Of a stretch of DNA of 64,000 nucleotides, positions 16,539 through 25,600 are shown piece by piece. Made by a program: the position numbers and the translations under genes. The notes under the pieces were generated by a model. The model was not told the origin of the DNA, ran no database searches, and saw only the letters and a program-made list of their open reading frames with translations. How positions within the stretch are numbered: the first letter of the stretch is position 1; each line of letters starts with the position of its first letter. The DNA comes from Aggregicoccus sp. 17bor-14 (GTDB taxonomy: Bacteria; Myxococcota; Myxococcia; Myxococcales; Myxococcaceae): assembly GCF_009659535.1 (NCBI RefSeq), contig NZ_VJZZ01000007.1, positions 248,001 to 312,000 on the forward strand, in the 5' to 3' direction.

Positions 16539-17471
16539 ATGGCCGCTGAGCAGACGCGCGTGACGAGCATGGCGCCCCGCCCCGGTGCAGGGAACGAAGG
16601 CGCTGCCCCCGGGGGCTGGCTGGTGCAGATCCACGGGCCGCAGCTGGGGCGCAAGGTGGCGCTGGGGGGAGGCGCGCTGGGTGGCGGCGCCCCCGGTGAC
16701 GGCGCACCCGGCGCTCAAGCGGTCGGCATCGGGCGCGACCCGGACAACGCGGTGGCGGTGGAGCTGGACACGGTGAGCCGGCACCACGCCCGGCTGTGGT
16801 GCGAGGGCGCGGACGTGTGGGTGGAGGACCTGGGCAGCACCAACGGCACCTGGCTCAACCACGCCCCGCTGCCGGGCCCCGCGCGGCTCGAGAGCGGGGA
16901 CCTGCTCAAGGTGGGCGGCGCCCTCTTCAAGTTCCTCTCGGGCGGCGACGTGGAGGTGCAGTACCACGAGACCCTCTACCAGCTGGCCATCTCGGACGGG
17001 CTCACCGGGGCGAGCAACAAGCGCTTCCTGCTCGAGTACCTGGAGCGGGAGCTGGGGCGCTGCCACCGCTACGGGCGCGCGCTCTCGCTGCTGCTCTTCG
17101 ACCTGGACCACTTCAAGCGCATCAACGACATGCACGGCCACGTGGCCGGGGACCAGGTGCTGCGCGAGCTCGCGCAGGGGGTGCTGCCGCTGGTGCGCCG
17201 CGAGCAGTGCTTCGCGCGCTACGGCGGCGAGGAGTTCGCGCTGGTGCTGCCCGAGGACGGGCCGGACAAGGCGCGCCACTTCGCCGAGAAGCTGCGCCGC
17301 CAGGTGGCCGAGCGCGCCTTCCGCTTCGAGGGCGTGCGCATCCCGGTGACGGTGTCCATCGGGGTGGCGGACCTCACGGCGCAGATGACCGAGCCCCAGC
17401 AGCTGCTGCAGGCGGCCGACGCGCAGCTCTACGAGGCCAAGCGCGGCGGGCGCAACCGGGTGGCGGGGTAG
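16539..17471 (+). CDS. FHA-GGDEF protein, probable diguanylate cyclase
   Basis: A 310-residue cytosolic signalling protein. An N-terminal forkhead-associated domain (about 25-130), which binds phosphothreonine, shows GRDPDNAVAV, VSRHHARLW and DLGSTNGTWLN. It is interrupted after the first strand by a Gly/Ala/Pro-rich insert (ALGGGALGGGAPGDGAPGAQ). A C-terminal GGDEF domain (about 145-305) carries DGLTGASNKR, FDLDHFKRIND and the active-site motif RYGGEEF, so synthesis of c-di-GMP is expected. The usual inhibitory I-site (RxxD five residues before GGEEF) reads RREQ and is probably lost. The start is uncertain: ATG 16539, with GTG 16521 or ATG 16569 possible. Confidence 0.9.
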   Translation: MAAEQTRVTSMAPRPGAGNEGAAPGGWLVQIHGPQLGRKVALGGGALGGGAPGDGAPGAQAVGIGRDPDNAVAVELDTVSRHHARLWCEGADVWVEDLGSTNGTWLNHAPLPGPARLESGDLLKVGGALFKFLSGGDVEVQYHETLYQLAISDGLTGASNKRFLLEYLERELGRCHRYGRALSLLLFDLDHFKRINDMHGHVAGDQVLRELAQGVLPLVRREQCFARYGGEEFALVLPEDGPDKARHFAEKLRRQVAERAFRFEGVRIPVTVSIGVADLTAQMTEPQQLLQAADAQLYEAKRGGRNRVAG

Positions 17472-17571
17472 GGCGGGTGCACGGCGCAGGGATGCAAGCG
17501 CGGGCCCTGCGGAGCGTTATCCTCCGCGAGGCCGCCCGCCCTCTCGCGGGCACGGCAGCAGGGAGGCAGGC

Positions 17572-18348
17572 GTGGCGCGGGGTGTGAAGACGGGAAGGTC
17601 ACTGGCGGGGGCGCTGGCGCGCGCCGTGCTCATCCTCGGCGGGGTGGCGCTGCTGCTGGCCGCGGCGCTGGTGAGTCAGCTGCCGCGCGCCGGAGACGCT
17701 CGCATCGAGGCGGCGCCCGAGGTGGTGGGCGTGTACGACGGGCAGTCGTACGCGTGGATCCTGCGCACGAAGAACGGCGCCGCCCTCATCGACACCGGCA
17801 TGGAGCCGGACGGGGAGCACCTGCTGCGCGAGCTGGCGGCCGAGGGCCTGGGCCTGCGCGACGTGCACACCGTGCTGCTCACCCACGGGCACCGCGACCA
17901 CTGGGGCGCGGCGCACCTCTTCCCGGACGCGCGCGTGCTGGTGGGGCCCGGCGAGGAGGACGTCATCGCGGGCGTGGTGAAGCTGCACGCCCCGCTCGTG
18001 CGGCTCTTCGACCAGCTCACGCCCGCGCCGCAGCCGCCCGCGCGCATGGAGACCCTGTTCGACGGGCAGGTGCTGGAGCTGGACGGAGAGCGGCTTCGCG
18101 TCCTGCACCTGCCGGGGCACACCCCGGGCAGCGTGGCCTTCCTCTGGCACGACCTGCTCTTCACCGGCGATGCGCTGATGGCCCGCCGCGGGGGCGTGGG
18201 GCCTCCGCCCTTCTTCCTCTGTGAGGACGCGGCGCAGGCGCGCGAGAGCCTGCGCGTGCTGCTGGAGCTGCCCTTCACCCGCATCGCGGACGGGCACACC
18301 GGCCTCACCGAGAACGCGAAGGCGAAGCTGCGCGAGGCGCTCGAGTAG
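17572..18348 (+). CDS. Metallo-beta-lactamase fold hydrolase, membrane-anchored
   Basis: A 258-residue MBL-fold protein with an N-terminal hydrophobic helix (ALARAVLILGGVALLLAAAL, about 13-35), so probably anchored with the domain outside the cytoplasm. The metal site is complete: His105, His107, Asp109 and His110 (THGHRDHWG), then LPGHTPGS, FTGDAL and ADGHTG. Glyoxalase II-like and other thioester or phosphodiester hydrolases share it, so the substrate is open. The start is a GTG at 17572 preceded by AGGGAGGCAG. It lies 100 bases after the GGDEF gene and could be in the same transcript. Confidence 0.85.
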   Translation: MARGVKTGRSLAGALARAVLILGGVALLLAAALVSQLPRAGDARIEAAPEVVGVYDGQSYAWILRTKNGAALIDTGMEPDGEHLLRELAAEGLGLRDVHTVLLTHGHRDHWGAAHLFPDARVLVGPGEEDVIAGVVKLHAPLVRLFDQLTPAPQPPARMETLFDGQVLELDGERLRVLHLPGHTPGSVAFLWHDLLFTGDALMARRGGVGPPPFFLCEDAAQARESLRVLLELPFTRIADGHTGLTENAKAKLREALE

Positions 18349-18510
18349 CTGCGCTCCGTGAAGCGCCGCGGGCGTTCGAGCCAACCTCCCGCAACTGCTG
18401 GAGGTGTAGGCAACTTCGCCCCTCGCTGGAGTTGTCGCACACGGCCGCGCGCGTAAGCCGCCGTAATGCCACTGCCACCCTCTCTGGAGAGCGAGGCGGC
18501 AGGCAGCGCC

Positions 18511-18533
18511 TGATTTGTGTTCAAAGCAAATCA
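18511..18533. promoter_or_regulatory. Dyad TGATTTG-N9-CAAATCA upstream of the beta-helix lipoprotein
   Basis: Two perfect 7-base arms separated by 9 bases lie 73 bases before the lipoprotein start. They are AT-rich against a GC-rich background. This fits a binding site for a dimeric regulator near the promoter. No factor can be named. Confidence 0.4.
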
Positions 18534-18605
18534 CCGGGACAAGGGGTGCCGACGCTCAACGCCGAGGCGGCCGTCTCCCCACCGCCTCCCCCACCCGGAG
18601 TACGG

Positions 18606-20261
18606 ATGTTCCGACCCAAGTCGCTCCTCTCCCTGTGCGCCACCGCCCTCACCCTCACGGCCGGCTGCGCGGCGCAGGACCCCGCTTCCGAGCAGGCCCC
18701 CGACAACCTCGCCGCCGACCCGGCCGCTCCCGCCGCCGAGGCTCCCAAGGCGCCCAAGACCCCCGCTCCGGACGCCGGCACCCCGGTGACCGGGACCAGC
18801 CCGGGCACGACCCTCACGGCCACGCAGGGCCCCGTGGCCTCCACGCTCAGCGCCTCGAGCTTCAGCCGCGTGCTCTGGGTCTCGCCCACCGGCAGTGACA
18901 CGGCGGCGGGCACCGAGACCCAGCCCTTCCGCACCTTCGGCAAGGCGCTGAGCCTGGTGCAGCCGGGTGAGGCGGTGTTCGCCAAGGGCGGCACCTACGC
19001 GGAGCGGCTCAGCGTCACGGGCCGCGACGGCACCGCGGACAAGTGGATCACCGTGGCGGCGGCCCCCGGCGCCACCGTGGTGCTCAAGGGCGGCACCGGC
19101 AGCACCGCGGCGCTGCTGGACGTGCGCCGCGCCTACTGGCGCTTCGAGGGCCTCACCCTGGACGTGGGCGGCGACAAGGCCTTCGCGGCCATCTGGCGCT
19201 CGGCCGCGGCGCACCACGGGCTGCTGCGCAACTGCGTCGCGAAGAACGGCTCGGCGGGCGCCGGCGTGAACATCGCCGAGTACGCGAGCAACGTGACGGT
19301 GGAGAACTGCGAGATCTCCAACTTCCAGAAGGTGCCGCTCGACGACAGCCACGGCGTCATCGTGCAGACCACCACGAAGAACGTGGTCGTGCGCAACTCG
19401 AAGATCCACCACAACTCGGGTGACGCCGTGCAGTGCATCGGGCCCGAGGGCGCGGCCACCATCGCCGGCACCCCGCACGACAACCTGCTGGTGGAGAACA
19501 ACACGCTGCACGACAACGTGGAGAACGGCGTGGACGTGAAGACCTGCACGCACGTCACGCTGCGCGGCAACACCATCTACGGCCACCACACCTCGAGCAG
19601 CTCGAAGGGCGAGGGCATCGTCATCCACATGTCCGCGAAGGACGTGGTGGTGGAGGACAACGTGCTGCGCGACAACGGGCGCGGCGTCAGCGTGGGCGGC
19701 AACCGCGAGGGCGACCCGCCGACCAACATCACCCTGCGCCGCAACCAGCTGACGGACGGCTCCACGGTGAACGGCGACGAGGGCACCGCGCTGCGCATCA
19801 ACACCGCGTGGAACGTGCAGATCTACAACAACACCGTGTACGGGATGCCGGCCAACTGCCTCGGCTTCGGCAGCGGCGACAGCGGCAACACGGACAAGCT
19901 GGACGTGCGCAACAACGTCTTCGCCGGCTGCACCTACGCGGTGAAGGCGGGCCCCTTGCGCTCCAACGTCTCGATCGAGGCGAACCTCTACTGGCGCCCG
20001 AACGCCAGCGCGCAGCTGCTGCTGGACGGCAGCGTGAAGAGCCTGGACGCGTGGAAGCGCGCGACCGGCTGGGACTCGGCCTCCAGCGAGCGCGACCCGG
20101 CATTCACCAACGTGGCCTCGCGCGACCTGAGCCTCGCCGCGAGCTCGCCCGCGCGCGAGGCCGGGGTGAGCGTGGGGCTGCCCTACTGCGGCCCTGCGCC
20201 GGACCAGGGGGCGCTCGAGACCGGCTGCACGGGCCCGGTGGCCACCGTCGGCACGCCGTAG
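18606..20261 (+). CDS. Right-handed parallel beta-helix lipoprotein
   Basis: A 551-residue predicted outer-surface lipoprotein. It has a signal peptide with lipobox (LCATALTLTAGCAAQ), a Pro/Ala-rich linker of about 70 residues, then a DUF1565-like entry (WVSPTGSDTAAGTETQPFRT). That entry is followed by many stacked beta-helix coils marked by N-[NTS]-x-[IV] turns (VTVENCEISN, VVVRNSKIHHNSGDAV, LLVENNTLHDN, VTLRGNTIYGH, VVVEDNVLRDN, ITLRRNQLTDG). Such folds occur in polysaccharide lyases, epimerases and adhesins. Fruiting-body or matrix polysaccharide is a possible target, but no catalytic residues are certain. ATG 18606 begins the signal peptide and has GGAG upstream. Confidence 0.85.
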   Translation: MFRPKSLLSLCATALTLTAGCAAQDPASEQAPDNLAADPAAPAAEAPKAPKTPAPDAGTPVTGTSPGTTLTATQGPVASTLSASSFSRVLWVSPTGSDTAAGTETQPFRTFGKALSLVQPGEAVFAKGGTYAERLSVTGRDGTADKWITVAAAPGATVVLKGGTGSTAALLDVRRAYWRFEGLTLDVGGDKAFAAIWRSAAAHHGLLRNCVAKNGSAGAGVNIAEYASNVTVENCEISNFQKVPLDDSHGVIVQTTTKNVVVRNSKIHHNSGDAVQCIGPEGAATIAGTPHDNLLVENNTLHDNVENGVDVKTCTHVTLRGNTIYGHHTSSSSKGEGIVIHMSAKDVVVEDNVLRDNGRGVSVGGNREGDPPTNITLRRNQLTDGSTVNGDEGTALRINTAWNVQIYNNTVYGMPANCLGFGSGDSGNTDKLDVRNNVFAGCTYAVKAGPLRSNVSIEANLYWRPNASAQLLLDGSVKSLDAWKRATGWDSASSERDPAFTNVASRDLSLAASSPAREAGVSVGLPYCGPAPDQGALETGCTGPVATVGTP

Positions 20262-20276
20262 CCGCGCTGCGAGCGA

Positions 20277-20304
20277 GCGGCCTCCCTGCCAGCAGGGAGG
20301 CCGC
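20277..20304. terminator. Perfect hairpin after the beta-helix lipoprotein gene
   Basis: GCGGCCTCCCTGC (20277-20289) and GCAGGGAGGCCGC (20292-20304) are perfect 13-base complements around CA. It begins 15 bases after the stop codon. A U-rich tail is absent, but strength and position fit a transcription end. Confidence 0.65.
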
Positions 20305-20348
20305 ATCGCGCTTGCTCTCGGGGAGAAGGCGCGCTAGCGCACGGGGCC

Positions 20349-21554
20349 GTGCGGCGCTCGCCCCTGCTTCCCATCTTCCTCATCGTGCTGGTCGACGTGC
20401 TCGGCCTCACGATCGTCCTGCCCCTGCTGCCCTTCTACGCGGAGCGGCTCGGGGCCTCGCCCTTCGTGGCCTCGCTGCTGGTGTCGGTGTACGCGGCCTG
20501 CCAGCTCGTCTCGGGGCCGCTGCTAGGCCGGATGAGCGACCGCGCGGGCCGAAAGCCCCTGCTGCTGGTGAGCCAGGTGGGCACGCTCGCGGGCTTCCTC
20601 GTGCTCGCCAACGCCGAGGTGCTCTGGCTCGTCTTCCTCGCGCGCATCCTGGACGGGCTCACGGCGGGCAACCTCTCGCTCGCGCAGGCGTACATCGCGG
20701 ACGTGACCACGCCGGAGAACCGCTCCAGCAGCTTCGCGATCATCGGCATCGCGTTCGGCCTGGGCTTTCTGGTGGGGCCCGCGGCGTCCGGCTTCCTGTC
20801 CGTCTACGGGCTGCACGTGCCCTTCTATGCGGCCTCGGGGCTGAGCCTCGTCAGCATCCTCGCCACCGCGCTGCTGCTCCCGGCGAACCCGCCGCGCCCG
20901 GAAGGGGCCGCGGCCGAAGAGGAGGGCCCCGCGGGGCCGGGCGGCAAGCGCCTCTCGCTGCTCGCGTGGGGCACGTACGCGCAGTACTTCCAGCGGCCGG
21001 ACCTGGCGCGGCTGCTCTCGCAGTTCTTCTGCTTCACGCTCGCCTTCGCCGTCTTCACCGGCGGCTTCGCGCTGTGGGCCGAGCGGCGGCTCGGGTTCGA
21101 CGCGCGGCATACCGGGTACCTCTTCGCGTACTCGGGCTTTCTCGGCATCATCCTGCAGGGCGGCCTCATCAAGCGGCTGGTGCGGCGCTTCGGCGACAAG
21201 GCGCTCTCGAGCGCGGGCTTCGTGGGCTTCGCGGTGGGCTACGCGCTGCTCGCCGGGACCTTCGGGATTCCGCTGCTGCTCGTGGCTGCGACCTTCGCGG
21301 CCTTCGGCCAAGGCGTGCTGCGACCCACGCTCACCAGCCTCATCACCCAGCAGGTGGGGCGGCGCGAGCAGGGCACGGTGCTGGGGCTGAATCAGTCGCT
21401 GCTCAGCGTGGCGCAGATTCTCGGTCCGCTGCTCGGTGGTGCGCTCATCGAGCGCGGGTGGCTCAGCGCGTGGCCGCTGCTGATGGCAGCCGTGGCCGTG
21501 CTGGGATTTGCCATCCGGCGCCGCGGCGCGGTGGTGAGGCAGGGCGCGCAGTAG
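20349..21554 (+). CDS. MFS transporter, TetA-like drug:proton antiporter family
   Basis: A 401-residue inner-membrane protein with 12 predicted helices. The first (LLPIFLIVLVDVLGLTIVLPLLPFYAERLG) and the loop motif GRMSDRAGRKPLLL (family motif A) are close to the TCR/Tet group of 12-helix exporters. AQAYIADVTTPENRSS and GIAFGLGFLVGPAASG are further family marks. A drug or metabolite exporter is likely; specificity is unknown. The start is a GTG at 20349, the first codon before the helix. It converges with the epimerase gene across a dispersed palindromic repeat. Confidence 0.88.
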   Translation: MRRSPLLPIFLIVLVDVLGLTIVLPLLPFYAERLGASPFVASLLVSVYAACQLVSGPLLGRMSDRAGRKPLLLVSQVGTLAGFLVLANAEVLWLVFLARILDGLTAGNLSLAQAYIADVTTPENRSSSFAIIGIAFGLGFLVGPAASGFLSVYGLHVPFYAASGLSLVSILATALLLPANPPRPEGAAAEEEGPAGPGGKRLSLLAWGTYAQYFQRPDLARLLSQFFCFTLAFAVFTGGFALWAERRLGFDARHTGYLFAYSGFLGIILQGGLIKRLVRRFGDKALSSAGFVGFAVGYALLAGTFGIPLLLVAATFAAFGQGVLRPTLTSLITQQVGRREQGTVLGLNQSLLSVAQILGPLLGGALIERGWLSAWPLLMAAVAVLGFAIRRRGAVVRQGAQ

Positions 21555-21564
21555 GGGCGAGCTT

Positions 21565-21602
21565 CCCTCACCCTGACCCTCTCCCAGGGGGAGAGGGGAC
21601 AC
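21565..21602. repeat. Dispersed palindromic repeat, copy 1 (convergent junction)
   Basis: A roughly 38-base element with hairpin arms CCCTCTCCC (21577-21585) and GGGAGAGGG (21589-21597), flanked by CCCTCACCCTGA on one side and GACAC on the other. Near-identical elements occur at 45052-45090 (opposite orientation) and 47503-47540. All three lie between convergent gene ends, so a bidirectional terminator or REP-like role is likely. Confidence 0.7.
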
Positions 21603-21639
21603 TGTCGATCTCTTTCCTTCGAGCAGTGCTTCGAAGGAG

Positions 21640-22662
21640 CTACGTGCCTTCGCGCAGGTCCGCGAGGCGGCCCTTGGTGCCGGGCAGGTTCTTGGGCGGC
21701 ATGCGCGTGTACACGTACTGCACGGTGTCGTGCAGCGTGGTCATCGGGTCGCGCGCGTGGAAGCCCAGCTCGGCCTCGGCCTTGGAGGCGTCGAGGTAGA
21801 AGAAGTGCTCGCCGATCTCCACCTCCTGCGGATCCAGGGCAGGGGAGGTGCCGCGCATCTCGGCCCACTTCTCCAGCAGCTTCGCGCCCAGGATGTTGCC
21901 CTGCTTGGGCAGGCGCAGCCGGGGCAGCGGCACGCCGGTGAGGCGCGAGAGCCGCCCGAAGAAGTCGGACATGCTCATGTTCACGCCCATCAGGTGGCGC
22001 CCGTACACCTCGCCCCGGGTGAGCGCCGCCACGAAGGCGTCCGCCGCGTCGCGCGCGTCCACGAAGGACATGCCGCCGGTGGGCAGCGACGGAATCTCCC
22101 CGTTGAGGAACTTCACCACCGTCCAGGTGCTCGAGAGCCGGTCGTCCCCGGGGCCCATCAGCAGGCTCGGGTTGAGCACCACCAGGGGAATCTCGTGCTT
22201 CTTGCAGTACTCGAGGGCGAGCTTCTCCTCGTAGATCTTGGAGAGGTAGTAGGGCCAGCGGCCCACCACCGTGATGGGGTAGTCGTCCGTCTCGCGCCCC
22301 ACGCGCTCCTTCTCGCTCACCGCGATGGTGCCCGAGGTGCTCGCGAGCACCACCCGCTTCACGCCCGCCTCGCGCACGTCGCGCACGAGCTCGCGCGTGG
22401 CGTCCACGTGCAGCGCGAACATGCGGCGCGCGTCCTTCGGCTGGAAGGAGACGAGCCCCGCCAGGTGGTACACGCCCTCCACGCCCTGCAGCGCGCGGCG
22501 CACGGCGTCGCGGTCCTGCAGGTCGCCCTGCACGAACTCGGCGGCGTCCATGCCCTTGGGCTTGCTGCGCCCGATGAGGCGCACCTGGTGGCCTTGCGCG
22601 AGCAGCTTGGGGACCAGGTGCGTGCCGAGGAAGCCGGTGCCTCCGGTGACCAGCAGCTTCAT
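21640..22662 (-). CDS. NAD-dependent epimerase/dehydratase (last gene of the ether-lipid type operon)
   Basis: A 340-residue extended SDR protein. The Rossmann motif TGGTGFLGTHL opens the sequence, and the catalytic YYLSK (YxxxK) follows ASTSGTIAVS. This is the 3-beta-HSD/dihydroflavonol-reductase-like subgroup, which reduces or oxidises a sugar, sterol or lipid hydroxyl. Its ATG overlaps the stop of the megaenzyme gene by four bases (22659-22662), so translation is coupled and a role in the same pathway is probable. By position it corresponds to the fifth gene of the Myxococcus elbABCDE ether-lipid cluster (ElbE), which is inference from gene order. The reaction itself is not known to me. 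Confidence 0.88.
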   Translation of the reverse strand: MKLLVTGGTGFLGTHLVPKLLAQGHQVRLIGRSKPKGMDAAEFVQGDLQDRDAVRRALQGVEGVYHLAGLVSFQPKDARRMFALHVDATRELVRDVREAGVKRVVLASTSGTIAVSEKERVGRETDDYPITVVGRWPYYLSKIYEEKLALEYCKKHEIPLVVLNPSLLMGPGDDRLSSTWTVVKFLNGEIPSLPTGGMSFVDARDAADAFVAALTRGEVYGRHLMGVNMSMSDFFGRLSRLTGVPLPRLRLPKQGNILGAKLLEKWAEMRGTSPALDPQEVEIGEHFFYLDASKAEAELGFHARDPMTTLHDTVQYVYTRMPPKNLPGTKGRLADLREGT

Positions 22663-25600
22663 GACTCACTCCCGGTGCTGCTGTGGGCGCGGCGCTCGCG
22701 GCGCGGCTCGGGCGCGGGCACGTCGCGCAAGGTGAGGGTGCGGCCCTGGCTCAGCGCGCGCACCGCCTCCTCCGCGGCGCGGGTGGCGTAGCGGTAGCCC
22801 TCGGAGCGCGCCATGCCGTGCACGCGCCCGCGCAGCTCTTCCACGCTCAGGGCCGGGCCGATGTGCACGCCCAGCTTCTTGCTCTTGGGGAACAGCCGCC
22901 CCTTGGGCAGCGCCGCGTAGGTGCCCTCCAGGTAGATGGGCAGCACGTCCACGCCGTAGGTCAGCGCGAGGTAGCCCAGGGTGGGCTTGAACTCGAGCAG
23001 CTCGCCGGAGGTGGAGCGCGTGCCCTCCGGGAAGATGAGCAGGTTGAAGCCCTGGCGCAGCGCCTCGCCCGCGAGCCGCAAGGACTCGCGCAGCGAGCCG
23101 TGGCGGTCCATGGGGATGAGGTCGGTGAAGTTCTCGAAGTACGCGCGCTTGAGCGGGGTGTCGAAGAAGTAGTCGCGCGCGGCGAGCGCGGTGAGCTTCT
23201 GGCCCTGCTCGCCCAGCACCGTGCGGATGAGGCCCGCGTCCAGGTGGCTCGCGTGGTTCGCGATGACCAGGAAGTTGCGGTTCTGGGGCACGAAGGGGCG
23301 GCCCGTCACCTTCACGTCGAACACGCCGCCGTAAAGCGCCCGCTGACCCAGCGAGAGCAGCCCACGCCCCAGCGCCGCGACGCTGTCGGGCACCGGGATC
23401 TCCACCTCGTCGCTGCTCTTCTTCGGCTCCTCCGCCTGCTCCTCGCGAGCCTCCACGTTCGCGCGCTTGCCGCTCGAGGCGATGAGCTTGCGCAGGTCGT
23501 CCACCGTCTGCACCTGGGTGAGGTCGTTCACCGCGGGCAGGGGCACGCCGGCCTGCTCGAGCGCCACCGAGAGCTCGGTGAGCATGAGCGAGTCGAAGCC
23601 CAGGTCTCCGGCGAGCTGCGCCTCGGGGCGCACGTCGGAGACGGGGCGGCTGACGACTTCGGCGATGAGCGGGTAGAGCCACTCGGCGATGCCGCCGGTG
23701 CCGGCCGCCTGCACCTTCTCGCGGGCCTTCTCGCCGGAGTGGCTCGCGCGCTCGAGCCGCTGCAGCTCCTCCACCACCAGCTTGCGCTTCACCTTGCGGG
23801 TGCTGGTGCGGGCGAGCTCGCCGTCCCACAGCCGGAGCACCTTCACGCGGCGGTAGAAGGGCATCTCGGCGCCCACCAGGCGGAAGTGCTCCTCCAGCTC
23901 GCGGCGCACCTCCTCGCGGGGGCGGTCCTTGTAGTCGGGCACGCAGAGGCAGGCGACCTTCTCGCCGCCGGCCTCGTCCGGCAGCCCCACGATGGACAGC
24001 TCCTTCACGTGGGGGTGGTTGCCGTAGAGATCCTCGAGCTCGTCCGGGTACACGTTCTTCCCGTTGGCATCGATGATCACGTCCTTCTGGCGGCCCATGA
24101 GGTAGAGCCGCCCCTGGTCGTCCAGGCGCCCCAGGTCCCCGGTGTAGAGCCAGCCGTCCTTGAGCACGGCGTCGGTGGCCTCGCGGTCCCCGTAGTAGCC
24201 CGCCATGATGTTGGGGCCCTTGGCGAGCACCTCGCCCACGCCCTCCGCATCCGGCTCGCGGATGCGCAGCTCGATGCCCGGCAGCGCCTTGCCCACCTGG
24301 CCCGGCACGCGCTTGTTGCTCGTGCTGTCGCTCACCGCGAGCACCGGTGCGGCCTCGGTGAGGCCGTAGCCCTCGGTGATGTTGAAGCCCAGCTGGTGGA
24401 AGGCCTTGTGCACCTCCTCGGGCAGCGCGCTGCCGCCGGAGACGAGGAACTTCACGCGGCCCCCGAACTTGCGGTGCACCGGCCAGAAGAGCAGCTTGCC
24501 CAGGTTCAGCTCGCTGCGGTTGCGCAGCTCGCCGTGGGTGGCCATCAGCGCCTTCATCGCCTGCTCGATGAGCGGCGGCTTCGTGGCCATCTCTTGCGTA
24601 ATCTTGCGGTGCAGCAGCTGCCAGAGCGCCGGCACGCCGATCATCGCCGTCACGCGGCCCGTCTCGAACACGTCCCCCAGCCGGTCGCTGGTGAGCTCGT
24701 CGATGTAGGTGATCTCCGCGCCGCGGCTGAAGGGCGTGAGGAAGCCCGCGCTGAACTCGAAGGTGTGGTGCAGCGGCAGCACGCTGAGCAGCCCGTCACC
24801 CACGCCGATGTTGAAGGCGCCCGCGATCTTCGCGACGAGGCTCGCGAAGTTGCGGTGGGTGAGCATCACGCCCTTGGGGTTGCCCGTGGTGCCCGAGGTG
24901 AAGATGAGGCTCGCCACGTCGTCCGCGGCGGCCGCCTTGCGCACGTGGCCGATGCGGTCCGGGAAGGCGGGGTCGCCCTCCATGGCCTGCGCGAGGCTGT
25001 GCACCTGGGTCTGCAGCCCCGCCTGGGCGAGCAGCGCGTGCAGGCCCGCGAAGTCGCGCGCGGCGTCGTCCGAGACGAGCAGCACGCGGGGCTCGGCGCG
25101 CTTGGCGATGTTGAAGACCTCGGCCTCGGTGAGGCCCGGGTCCACCGGCACGCAGGTGCCACCCGCCTTGAGGATGCCGAAGAAGGCGGTGCCCCACTCG
25201 GGGCGGTTCTCGCTGAGCAGCATCACGCGGTCGCCGCGCTGCAGCCCCTGCTTGAGCAGGAAGGAGCCGATGCGGCTCGCGTAGCGGTGCACCTCGCCGT
25301 AGGTGAAGCGCTCCTCCTTCTCGCCCGCGGCGAACCGGAACGCCACGCGGTGGCGGAAGGCGTGCACGCTCGCCTCGAGCAGCTCGAGCAGGTCGCGGTG
25401 CGCGGGGATGACGGTGCGCCGCTTCGTCTCCTCCTCGAGGCCCGGGAACACCCACTTCTCGAGGCCCGGCAGGTGCACGTCCAGGAAGTACTCGCGCCAG
25501 TTGAGCGTGTCCGGGTCCCACGGAATCTTCGCCCGGTCCGCCGCCGCCATGCGCGCGTAGATGCTGCGCGTGTTGTCGCAGCGGAACACGTAGCGGTTGT

